This document shows, piece after piece, positions 55,417 through 64,000 of a stretch of DNA of 64,000 nucleotides. The stretch is from Microvirga lenta. GTDB taxonomy: Bacteria; Pseudomonadota; Alphaproteobacteria; Rhizobiales; Beijerinckiaceae. The stretch covers positions 62,001 through 126,000 of the forward strand of contig NZ_JAJBBR010000008.1 in assembly GCF_020532555.1 (NCBI RefSeq). Direction: 5' to 3'. Every line of letters begins with the position of its first letter. The stretch's first letter is position 1. Made by a program: the position numbers and the translations under genes. Under the pieces are notes generated by a model that was given only the letters and a program-made list of their open reading frames with translations, did not search any database and was not told the DNA's origin.

Positions 55417-55543
55417 AAGGGCGCCATATCCGGAAAGTCCCGCAATCCCTCACCTGGACGATCTCGCTCACCCCGCCACGTCCCCCTCACCCCTTTCCCT
55501 CCCTGCAAGGGGGACGGAAAGGGCGGCTCGTAAGTTCGGCTTC

Positions 55544-56494
55544 ATGTTGCGTCTTGTCATCTCGCGTCTCGTCTCGCTGGCAGTGACCCTGCTCTTCGTA
55601 TCGCTGGCGATCTTCCTGATCCTGGAGGTCCTGCCCGGCGATCCGGCCGCCATCATGCTCGGCACCGCCGCGCGGGAGGATACGCTCGCCGCCCTGCGGC
55701 AGGAGCTCGGCCTCGACCGGCCGGCGCTCGTCCGCTACGTGGAATGGGTCGGCGGTATCGTCCTGCGGGGCGACCTCGGCACGTCCATCACCTACAAGAT
55801 GCCGGTCTCGACGCTGGTGGCCGAACGCATGGGCGTGACGCTGCCCCTGAGCCTGCTCGCCATCGTCATCTCGACCCTGCTGGCGCTGCCGCTGGGCGTC
55901 GCCGCGGCGGCGCGGCGGGACGGGGCCGTGGATCGCGCGGTGCTCGTGTTCAGCCAGCTCGGGGTGGCGGTGCCGAATTTCTGGATCGGCCTGATCTTCA
56001 TCCTGTTCTTCTCGACCTGGCTCGGATGGTTTCCGGCCGGCGGCTTTCCAGGGTGGGATGCCGGCATCGCGCCGGCGCTCCAGGCCCTCCTGCTTCCCGC
56101 CGTGGCGCTTGCCCTGCCCCAGGCGGCGGTGCTGACCCGCGTGACGCGCTCGGCCACGTTGGAGGTGATCGGCGCCGATTTCGTGCGCACCGCGCGGGCC
56201 AAGGGCGTGAACCAGCGCTCCACCATGCGGCGGCACGTGGTGCCGAACGCGCTCATTCCCGTCACCACCATTCTCGGCCTGCAGCTCTCGTTCTTCTTCG
56301 GCGGCGCCATCCTGGTGGAGAACGTGTTCAACCTGCCCGGCCTCGGGCGCCTCGCCTATCAGGCGCTGAACCAGCGCGACCTCGTGGTGATCAAGGACAT
56401 TGTGCTGATCTTTTCCGGACTGGTGATCGTGGTGAACTTCCTCGTCGATATCGGCTACGCCATCCTCGATCCGCGCCTGAGGAGCCGGGCATGA
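55544..56494 (+). CDS. Peptide-class ABC transporter permease (DppB type)
   Basis: 316 residues with about six membrane helices. The N-terminal TM with EVLPGDPAAIMLG is the DppB family signature, followed by LRGDLGTSITY and the ATPase-coupling EAA loop around FVRTARAKGVNQRSTMRRHVVPNALIP near 205-232. The ATG at 55544 is chosen: the frame is open upstream through repeat DNA, but the family begins at MLRLVISRLVSL. Its stop overlaps the next start by four bases. Confidence 0.92.
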   Translation: MLRLVISRLVSLAVTLLFVSLAIFLILEVLPGDPAAIMLGTAAREDTLAALRQELGLDRPALVRYVEWVGGIVLRGDLGTSITYKMPVSTLVAERMGVTLPLSLLAIVISTLLALPLGVAAAARRDGAVDRAVLVFSQLGVAVPNFWIGLIFILFFSTWLGWFPAGGFPGWDAGIAPALQALLLPAVALALPQAAVLTRVTRSATLEVIGADFVRTARAKGVNQRSTMRRHVVPNALIPVTTILGLQLSFFFGGAILVENVFNLPGLGRLAYQALNQRDLVVIKDIVLIFSGLVIVVNFLVDIGYAILDPRLRSRA

Positions 56495-57333
56495 GGGGCC
56501 TGCTTCGCCTGCGCTGGAACACCGCGCTCGTCGTCGGCGGCATTCTCACGGCCGCTCTCGTCGCGACCGCCCTGCTCTCGCTGTTCTGGACCCCCGAAGT
56601 GCCCACGCGGGTGCGCATCGCCCTGCGCCTGAAGGGGCCGCTGGAGGCGGGCCTCCTCGGCACGGACCATTTCGGCCGGGACGTCGCCTCGCTCCTCATG
56701 GTCGGCGCGTGGAACTCGCTCGCCATCGCCTGGCCCGCCGTGCTGCTGGGCGCCGCCATCGGCACGGCCATCGGCACCGCCGCCGCGGCCTGGAAGGGCA
56801 TCGCCGACGAGATCGCCATGCGCGTCTCGGACGTGGTCTTCGCCTTTCCGGCGGTGCTGTCGGCCATCATGATCGGCGCGCTTCTCGGATCGGGCCCGCT
56901 CGCGGCGATTCTCGCCATCGCGGTCTTCAACATCCCGGTCTTCGCCCGCGTCACCCGCGGCGTGGCGCTCCAGGTCTGGACCCTCGACTACATCGCGGCG
57001 GCCCGCGCCCTCGGCAAGCATCCGCTTCGGATCACCTGGGAGGACGTGATGCCCAACATCGCGGGCGCCCTCATCGTGCAGGTGACGATCCAGCTCGCCC
57101 TCGCCATCCTCACCGAGGCGGGCCTGAGCTATCTCGGGCTCGGCGTGCGCCCGCCCAATCCGAGCTGGGGCCGGATGCTGAGCGACGCGCAGACCTATCT
57201 CTCGCAGGCCCCTCACCTGGCCTTCGCGCCGGGCATTGCCATCGCGCTCTCGGTGCTGGGCCTCAACCTGCTGGGCGACGGCCTGCGCGACGCCCTCGAC
57301 CCGACCCTGCGCGGGCGGGAAGCGGCCGTGTAG
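56491..57333 (+). CDS. Peptide-class ABC transporter permease (DppC type)
   Basis: 280 residues. DppC hallmark LLGTDHFGRDVASLLMVGAWNSL is near 50-72, the coupling loop YIAAARALGKHPLRITWEDVMPNI near 168-192, and LTEAGLSYLGLGVRPPNPSWGRML near 207-230. The ATG overlaps the previous stop (ATGA), so both permeases are made in step. It forms the membrane channel with the DppB-type partner. Confidence 0.93.
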   Translation: MRGLLRLRWNTALVVGGILTAALVATALLSLFWTPEVPTRVRIALRLKGPLEAGLLGTDHFGRDVASLLMVGAWNSLAIAWPAVLLGAAIGTAIGTAAAAWKGIADEIAMRVSDVVFAFPAVLSAIMIGALLGSGPLAAILAIAVFNIPVFARVTRGVALQVWTLDYIAAARALGKHPLRITWEDVMPNIAGALIVQVTIQLALAILTEAGLSYLGLGVRPPNPSWGRMLSDAQTYLSQAPHLAFAPGIAIALSVLGLNLLGDGLRDALDPTLRGREAAV

Positions 57334-57373
57334 GATCGCGGCGATGGACGATAACGGTTCGATGGAGGCTTCG

Positions 57374-57748
57374 ATGACATCTGCGGCAACGAAGGGCATG
57401 CAGGCCAGCGACATTCAGGTCACGCTGGCGGCCGCCGCGGCGCGGCTTTCGGCGCAAAACCCGTTCAACGTGGTCTTCGACCGGGGCGACGACATCTCCG
57501 TCGAGCTCTACGCCCCCGTGGGCCGGGACAACCAGACGCCGCACGAGCGCGACGAGCTCTACATCGTCGCCTCGGGCCACGGCACCTTCAGCCGCGGCGA
57601 CGAACTCGTGTCCTTCGGGCCCGGCGACCTTCTCTACGTCCCGGCTTACGTGCCGCACCGGTTCGAGACGTTCTCGGACGACTTCAAGACCTGGGTGATC
57701 TTCTACGGCCCAAAGAGAACGGCGCCGCGCGAACGCGACGCCGTGTAG
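57374..57748 (+). CDS. Cupin-domain protein
   Basis: 124 residues forming a single cupin barrel. First motif is around TPHERDELYIVASGHGTF, with His and Glu metal ligands, and the second around VPAYVPHRFETFSDDF. GGAGG seven bases before the ATG at 57374 favours this start over ATGs at 57344 and 57362. It lies 40 bases after the second permease and may belong to the same operon as a metal-dependent sensor or small enzyme. The function is not known. Confidence 0.78.
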   Translation: MTSAATKGMQASDIQVTLAAAAARLSAQNPFNVVFDRGDDISVELYAPVGRDNQTPHERDELYIVASGHGTFSRGDELVSFGPGDLLYVPAYVPHRFETFSDDFKTWVIFYGPKRTAPRERDAV

Positions 57749-57830
57749 TTTTCCGGCTCTTGCATGATTCCCGGATCGCCGCCGCGCCACTGGCGTGACG
57801 CGGCTGGTCCGGGACGACCCTTCGGGCCGC

Positions 57831-59471
<1,641 letters not shown>

Positions 59472-59519
59472 TCACTCCTTGAGACGTAACGATGTGTGAC
59501 TCTTGAGGATGGAGTTGCC

Positions 59520-59834
59520 TTAAGCGGCCTTCTTCTGCGCGGCGCTCTGCTCGACCACGCCCATGATGTCGGATTCCTTCATGATCAGGAGATCCTCGCC
59601 GCCGATCTTCACCTCGGTGCCGGACCACTTGCCGAACAGCACGATGTCGCCGACCTGCACGTCGAGGGCGACGATCTGACCGGCTTCGTTCCGGGCGCCG
59701 GGGCCGACCGCGACGACCTCGCCCTGCTGGGGCTTTTCCTTCGCGGTATCGGGAATGATGATCCCGCCCGCCGTCTTCTCTTCCGCGTCGATCCTCTTGA
59801 CCACGACGCGATCATGCAAAGGACGGAACTTCAT
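59520..59834 (-). CDS. groES: Co-chaperonin GroES
   Basis: Heptameric lid of GroEL, 104 residues. [29 protein letters not shown] contains the mobile loop, and [33 protein letters not shown] the roof and core. GGAGG precedes the ATG at 59832-59834. It is the first gene of the groES-groEL operon, with a CIRCE element about 118 bases upstream of its start. Confidence 0.98.
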   Translation of the reverse strand: MKFRPLHDRVVVKRIDAEEKTAGGIIIPDTAKEKPQQGEVVAVGPGARNEAGQIVALDVQVGDIVLFGKWSGTEVKIGGEDLLIMKESDIMGVVEQSAAQKKAA

Positions 59835-59951
59835 GAAGCTTCCTCCAGATATTTCAGTAGGTTAACCCAACCGCGCGGGTCCTCTTCGGCCCCCGCGCGG
59901 CGATGATTTGGGTGGACAAGCTTCACCGTTCAAGAGGGTCGCGAAAAAATT

Positions 59952-59978
59952 TTGGCACTCCCTTGGGGCGAGTGCCAC
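59952..59978. promoter_or_regulatory. CIRCE operator for HrcA
   Basis: TTGGCACTC, 9 bases, GAGTGCCAC: matches the CIRCE consensus TTAGCACTC-N9-GAGTGCTAA in most positions. It lies upstream of groES and represses it through HrcA until heat stress. hrcA is not in this window. Changes are symmetrical (G for A in both arms), so the palindrome is kept. Confidence 0.93.
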
Positions 59979-60110
59979 CTTGGCTGTTAGCAGCAGGTTT
60001 CACTTGCTGCCAACATACTGAAATCACTAAAGTTTTACGCAGACAACCTTGTCGGCCCCGCCTTCTTCTGCTCCAATCCGACCGTTAGCGAAACAGGCAA
60101 GGAGCGCCTC

Positions 60111-60383
60111 ATGCAGGTGTCACCGGAATTTGTCCGCCAGCTCCAGGGCTACGGCCTCACGACCGCGCAGATCCTCTACCGGATCCCGGACCATCGCTCC
60201 CTCGTCCAGGAATATGTCTGGCAGGATTACGACATCTTCCCGAGATTCCCGGCCCTCACGAAATTCCTCACCTTCTGGGAGGAGAAGCTGGACGGACCGC
60301 TGCACTCGGTCACGGTTGCCCATGCCCGGCTCATCCGGCCCGCCGAAATGAGGACCATCGACGGGGAATACAGGCTGCAATAG
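60111..60383 (+). CDS. Usg family protein
   Basis: 90 residues matching the usg protein of Alphaproteobacteria, with L-T-T-A-Q-I-L-Y-R-I-P-D-H and the aromatic VWQDYDIFPRFPALTKFLTFWEEKLDGPLHSV. No biochemical role is established to my knowledge. AAGGAG precedes the ATG. It diverges from groES across about 275 bases containing the CIRCE site. Its stop lies seven bases from the stop of the convergent DUF1176 gene. Confidence 0.82.
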   Translation: MQVSPEFVRQLQGYGLTTAQILYRIPDHRSLVQEYVWQDYDIFPRFPALTKFLTFWEEKLDGPLHSVTVAHARLIRPAEMRTIDGEYRLQ

Positions 60384-60389
60384 CCTGCC

Positions 60390-61484
60390 TTATCCGCGCT
60401 TGGCCTGGAACAGCACGGGCCAATCGTCCGCGGAGACGCCGCGGCACGCCCCCATCATGCTCACGTTCATCGGCCTGAACGCCGTGCCGTCCCAGGCCCA
60501 TTCCGTGATCACGCCGCAATCGCCCAGTCCCCTGCCCTTCGCGAAGGATCCGATCGTCATGCCGTCATCGGCGAGGCCCGGGGAGGTCAGAACGCTCGCG
60601 CCCCGCTCCTGCGCGAATCCGGGAGCCGTGAAGGCTGCGGGCTTCGGGCGGCCCTGCCCGGCGACGTAGAACTCGTAATCGAAGTTGTAGGCCGCCGCCT
60701 GCGAGCAGACGCCCCAGAGCGTCTGGCTGGGCGAAAGCTTGATGACGATGTCCGGATAGCCGTCGGTGCAGAAGCCGTCCTTCGGACGGACGATGCCCGC
60801 CGGCAGGGGCGGCTTCGCCTTGCCGTCGATCTCGGTCATGCGTTTGGCGGCGACCACCGGCAGATCGGGCTGCGCCGGAATGGACGAGGCTGGCGCATCG
60901 CCCTTGCGCGCGAGGGCGGTGACGGTGCCGATCCGCTTCTGCTGGTCGTCCATGTAGAGCAGCGCCGCCGCCGAACCTGCGAGAGACACGGTTCCGTTCG
61001 CCGCCTCCTTCGTTCCGTCGAGGAGCTGGAGATTCAGGTTCGTGCCGTTGCGCAGGGCCGCAATGAAGGCCCCGACCTGCTCCGCAGGCAGGGTAGCCCG
61101 GACGAGGTCGCCGTCGGCGCTGGCTTTCAGGGGCTGCGCGGAAAGCCCCGGGATGTCCTTGCCGTCGAGGGTGAGCTTCAGGCCGGGATCGGCGACCTTC
61201 ACGTCGTCGTCGGGAATGGCGACGAAGGTCACCTCCGGTGTGGCGGCCGCAGTCCCGGCGCGGTCGATCTTCACATAGGGCCCCATCATGCTCTCGTCCG
61301 GAGAGAGGCCCAGAGCCGTGCAGTTCCGGACATTGTCGCAGCCGATGGTCCAGTCCTTGAACTGCTTCAGGGGCTGCACCTGGGACGCGGCACCCGATGG
61401 CTTCTGCTGCGCCAGAACCGGCGTCGCGACTGCGGCAAGGGCCAGGGGCGCGAGAGTGAGGGCAAGAGGGAGGCGGCGCTGCAT
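60390..61484 (-). CDS. DUF1176 secreted protein
   Basis: 364 residues with signal peptide MQRRLPLALTLAPLALAAVATPVLA. The domain begins QFKDWTIGCDNVRNCTALGLSPDES, with the paired cysteines typical of DUF1176, and two later regions hold further cysteines (GFCTDGYP, LWGVCSQ, GDCGVITEW, GACRGVS), implying disulfides in the periplasm. No enzyme activity is known for the family. It is followed on the plus side by usg and preceded by slyX on the same strand, separated by about 41 bases. Confidence 0.82.
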   Translation of the reverse strand: MQRRLPLALTLAPLALAAVATPVLAQQKPSGAASQVQPLKQFKDWTIGCDNVRNCTALGLSPDESMMGPYVKIDRAGTAAATPEVTFVAIPDDDVKVADPGLKLTLDGKDIPGLSAQPLKASADGDLVRATLPAEQVGAFIAALRNGTNLNLQLLDGTKEAANGTVSLAGSAAALLYMDDQQKRIGTVTALARKGDAPASSIPAQPDLPVVAAKRMTEIDGKAKPPLPAGIVRPKDGFCTDGYPDIVIKLSPSQTLWGVCSQAAAYNFDYEFYVAGQGRPKPAAFTAPGFAQERGASVLTSPGLADDGMTIGSFAKGRGLGDCGVITEWAWDGTAFRPMNVSMMGACRGVSADDWPVLFQAKRG

Positions 61485-61525
61485 CGGTGTCTTCCTGTCG
61501 GGTTACGGGCGCTCCGCCCGCTTCT

Positions 61526-61747
61526 TCAGTAGTGGGGTGGCGGGGGCTCTGGAGCGGAGGGGCCGCCGGCCTTGTGCTCAGCCTCCTGGATGCGGTCCGT
61601 GAGGGCCGCGATCCGGCGGGTGAGAAGGTCGATCTGCTTCCACTGCGCAAGGACGGTCTTGTTGAGATCCTCGATGATCTCGTCCTGATAGGCGATGCGG
61701 ATTTCGAGACGGTCGATACGCTCGTTCAGGGTTTCGTCGTCACTCAT
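61526..61747 (-). CDS. slyX: SlyX family protein
   Basis: 73 residues, mostly one coiled coil: [39 protein letters not shown] with regular heptads, then a proline-rich tail ending PPPPHY, the family end. The ATG at 61745-61747 is chosen because SlyX starts there; the trhO coding end overlaps it by eight bases. The function is undefined; it may scaffold other proteins. Confidence 0.88.
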   Translation of the reverse strand: MSDDETLNERIDRLEIRIAYQDEIIEDLNKTVLAQWKQIDLLTRRIAALTDRIQEAEHKAGGPSAPEPPPPHY

Positions 61748-62510
61748 GGGATGAGGCATCCCCGTCCTGCTTCGCGGCGCCCGGGCGCTCCACGAGGCCA
61801 TGGCCGAGAGCGACGCGCTCGTCGAACACGAAGCACTCGCCCCGCCAGCGGCTCTCGGCCTCCGGCACGTCCTCGAGATATTTCAGGATGCCGCCCTTGA
61901 GGTGGTAGACCTCCTCGAAGCCCTTGGCCAGCATGTAGGAGCTCGCCTTTTCGCAGCGGATGCCGCCGGTGCAGAACATGGCGATCCGCTTGTGCTTCTG
62001 CGGATCGAGCTCCTTGCCGACGAAGTCGCGGAACTCGCTGAAGCGCTTGATCCTGGGATCGACCGCGCCCTCGAAGGTGCCCATGGCGACCTCGAAGTCG
62101 TTGCGCGTGTCGAGGAGCACGATGTCCCCATCTTCGAGAAGCTCGTTCCAGTCCTCCGGCGACACATAGGTGCCGACCCGACCCGTCGGATCGACGTCGG
62201 GGCTGCCCAGCGTAACGATCTCCCTCTTCAGCCGCACCTTCATCCGGCGGAACGGCATGTCGGCGGCGGTCGAGAACTTCAGTTCGAGATTGTCGAGGCG
62301 TCCGCCGAACAGGGCTCCCCGGCGCAACTCCTCCACGAGAGCGTCGATGGCCCCGGCGCGTCCGGCGACCGTGCCGTTGATCCCCTCATGGGCGAGGAGC
62401 AGCGTGCCCTTGATCTCCAGGTCGACGCAGAGCCGCCGGAGCGGCTCCTTGAGGTCCTGGAAATCCGGCAGCGGAACGAACTGATAGAGGGCGGCAACCT
62501 TGTATGTCAT
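61740..62510 (-). CDS. trhO: tRNA uridine(34) hydroxylase (rhodanese-related)
   Basis: TrhO/YceA type, 256 residues, which hydroxylates U34 of certain tRNAs in an oxygen-dependent way in characterised members. An N-terminal ferredoxin-like domain (about 1-105) precedes the rhodanese domain, whose catalytic loop is [12 protein letters not shown] with Cys180 and Cys186. The protein ends with a short variable tail. It overlaps slyX by eight bases and so is probably co-expressed. Confidence 0.92.
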   Translation of the reverse strand: MTYKVAALYQFVPLPDFQDLKEPLRRLCVDLEIKGTLLLAHEGINGTVAGRAGAIDALVEELRRGALFGGRLDNLELKFSTAADMPFRRMKVRLKREIVTLGSPDVDPTGRVGTYVSPEDWNELLEDGDIVLLDTRNDFEVAMGTFEGAVDPRIKRFSEFRDFVGKELDPQKHKRIAMFCTGGIRCEKASSYMLAKGFEEVYHLKGGILKYLEDVPEAESRWRGECFVFDERVALGHGLVERPGAAKQDGDASSHE

Positions 62511-62766
62511 GGGGCTGCTTTACCAGCACGACAACGGGCGGAAAACCCGCCACCGGCCGCGACATAGCGCTTCGAAACCGGGGATCTGCCCCACATGCTC
62601 CATCATGCCCCCTCAGACAGTATTCCTGCAGAACCGACCCGGCGTTCTTCGCCAGCGTTGATCCATTATTACTATACCCGGAAGTTTTCGTCATCCTTAC
62701 GCAACGTCATAGACCCGCCATAATCTTTAAATGAGTCTTAACAAGTCAGGAGACTTGAACACGACG

Positions 62767-63549
62767 ATGCACAAGACACTCAGGATGATGGCGGCCTCGA
62801 CGGTTGCGCTCGGAGTCATGATCGGCGGGGCAGAGGCCAAGAAGGTCTATTACGACATCAACGGCCAGCGCTTCTCCTACGAGAGCAGCGATCCGGAACA
62901 GGTCGCCTCGGCGCGCAAGCGGATCGACGCCGCCAATGCCGCCGACGCCGCGAAGGCCAGGGCCGATGCGGAGCGCCTCAACAACCCGCTCGTGGGGGTC
63001 TTCGGATCGACCACGCAGCAGGCGGCGCTTCAGGCTCAGGAGAACCTCAAGCGCGTTCTAGCCGAGCAGGCCGCGGCCGACGCCACCCGCCAGCGCCAGC
63101 GGGCCGCGCAGGCGGCCAGGGAAGAGCAGCTCCGGAAGGAGGCCGAGCAGCAACAGCAGCAGGCCGCCGAAGCCCCCGAGGCTCAGCCGGACGTCCAGGA
63201 GGAGCCTCGGACCGCCGCCGTGGAACCGGCGGCTCCGGCGCCTGCCGCCCCTCCCGCCCCGACCGCGGAGACGGCCGCCGCACCGGAGGCGGCGCCCGAT
63301 CCGTCGACGACGCAGACGATCAAGTCGGTCTCGTTCGATGTGAGCTCAGGCATCAAGACCGTGGTCATGACCGACGGCACGATCCACGAGGAGCCCTTCG
63401 ACAGCAGCACGCTGGCCAGACTCGACAGCGATCCTGCCGATGACGATAGCCTGAGCGCCTTCGTCAATCGGCTGCGCAAGGCGGTCTCGGTGGAGACGAC
63501 CGGCTCCACCGCCGTGCAGGTCGCGCAGCCGAAATACGGCCCCCGTTAA
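62767..63549 (+). CDS. Secreted alanine/glutamine-rich protein, unknown
   Basis: About 260 residues. A signal peptide MHKTLRMMAASTVALGVMIGGAEA is followed by KKVYYDINGQRFSYESSDPEQ, then a long charged alanine/glutamine coiled-coil-like region (about 45-135), a proline/alanine linker, and a C-terminal part with SFDVSSGIKTVVMTDGTIHEEPFD, which reads like a short beta domain. ATG at 62767 is favoured because it gives a clean signal peptide, with AGGAGA 13 bases before; ATG at 62731 is an alternative. No family was recognised. Its stop codon overlaps that of the convergent amidase. Confidence 0.68.
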   Translation: MHKTLRMMAASTVALGVMIGGAEAKKVYYDINGQRFSYESSDPEQVASARKRIDAANAADAAKARADAERLNNPLVGVFGSTTQQAALQAQENLKRVLAEQAAADATRQRQRAAQAAREEQLRKEAEQQQQQAAEAPEAQPDVQEEPRTAAVEPAAPAPAAPPAPTAETAAAPEAAPDPSTTQTIKSVSFDVSSGIKTVVMTDGTIHEEPFDSSTLARLDSDPADDDSLSAFVNRLRKAVSVETTGSTAVQVAQPKYGPR

Positions 63550-64000
63550 AGCTTGGGCCACGGCCGCTGGGAGGGACACATGCCCTCCCAGGCCTGGCTC
63601 AGGCGCATCACGCCCACATCGTCGAAACGGCGGCCGGTGATCTGCAGGCCGATGGGCAGGCCCGATGCGGTGAAGCCCGCATTGACCGAGGCCGAAGGCT
63701 GATCCGACATGTTGAACGCGACCGTGTAGCCGATATGCTCGAACGGCTCCTCCGGATCGTGGATCGGCGACGCCAGCTCCGCATGATAGGCCGGAACCGG
63801 CGCGACGGGCGACAGCACGAAATCGAAGTCCCGCGTCGCCGCGACCGCCGCATTTCGCATCACCAGCATCTGGTTCATGCCGTTGTAGACCCGGGCGCCC
63901 GTGAGGGACTTGCCGCCCTCCGCCCAGGACAGGATGTAGGGCAGAACGCGCGAGCGCTGCTCCTCGGAGAGCGCCCCGATATCCATCCAGGCGCGCTGGC
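63546..64000 (-). CDS. Amidase (amidase-signature family), C-terminal part
   Basis: About 151 C-terminal residues; the N-terminal part with the Ser-cis-Ser-Lys triad lies beyond the window. The visible part has the family features FDFVLSPVAPVPAY, then FNMSDQPSASVNAGFTASGLPIGLQITGRRFDD, and ends PSQRPWPKL. Members hydrolyse amides such as glutamine on tRNA, aryl amides or nitrile-derived amides; without the N-terminus the substrate class cannot be set. The WPKL ending and asparagine/serine-rich stretch favour a stand-alone amidase over GatA. Confidence 0.82.
   Translation of the reverse strand, partial: QRAWMDIGALSEEQRSRVLPYILSWAEGGKSLTGARVYNGMNQMLVMRNAAVAATRDFDFVLSPVAPVPAYHAELASPIHDPEEPFEHIGYTVAFNMSDQPSASVNAGFTASGLPIGLQITGRRFDDVGVMRLSQAWEGMCPSQRPWPKL

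Noticed and set aside
55274-55543. 90-codon extension of the first permease
   Set aside because: It translates the palindromic repeat into glycine/arginine runs, and the permease family starts at 55544.

Overview
The window is a high-GC, gene-dense stretch of an alphaproteobacterial chromosome. Gene content and order point to Hyphomicrobiales (Rhizobiales), probably Methylobacteriaceae such as Microvirga. This is inferred from family recognition, not from a search. The supporting signs are a Rhizobiales-type porin, the fabD-fabG-acpP-fabF-mltG-yicC-gmk block, rpoZ next to a single rel/spoT gene, dapA-smpB, and usg beside CIRCE-controlled groESL. I found no rRNA, tRNA, CRISPR array, transposase or prophage.

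Layout: 1-8.7 kb holds holC (cut by the edge) and pepA on the minus strand, diverging from an envelope and ribosome-maturation operon, lptF-lptG-lptD-pdxA-rsmA. From 15.6 down to 8.8 kb the minus strand carries the fatty-acid and cell-wall block fabD-fabG-acpP-fabF-mltG-yicC-gmk plus a small membrane protein. From 15.6 to 16.7 kb there is no convincing protein gene. That gap holds a hairpin-rich stretch behind a sigma70-like promoter, then three kinds of intergenic repeat. From 16.7 to 25.7 kb are rpoZ, rel/spoT and pyrE. Between rel and pyrE sits an accessory block: a class I glutamine-amidotransferase-like hydrolase, a haem peroxidase fused to an RTX tail, a small membrane protein, a secreted protein and an outer-membrane barrel.

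From 25.9 to 31.1 kb lie a NYN-domain protein, smpB, dapA, a lytic transglycosylase and an alpha/beta hydrolase. A porin occupies 31.5-32.8 kb. From 33.3 to 40.7 kb is tyrosine/homogentisate catabolism: hppD, maiA and a MarR-type regulator on one strand and hmgA on the other. They share an intergenic region with two 14-bp palindromic operators. A fumarylacetoacetase-family gene and a glyoxalase-fold gene lie further on, past an EEP-family enzyme and a lone TRAP binding protein. Together these enzymes would take 4-hydroxyphenylpyruvate to fumarate and acetoacetate.

From 40.8 to 49.2 kb are a DUF533 protein, a chemoreceptor, an ABC-F ATPase, an HWE histidine kinase and a coniferyl-aldehyde-dehydrogenase-like enzyme. 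From 49.4 to 57.7 kb a peptide-class ABC transporter gene set is interleaved with an aldehyde dehydrogenase, a short-chain dehydrogenase and a cupin, suggesting uptake and oxidation of an unidentified compound. The end of the window has groES-groEL with a CIRCE operator, usg, a DUF1176 protein, slyX, trhO, a secreted alanine-rich protein and the C-terminal part of an amidase. I saw no frameshifted gene. The least explained parts are the structured locus at 15.6-16.0 kb, the three-copy palindromic repeat, the peroxidase-RTX protein and the mixed transporter/oxidoreductase cluster.
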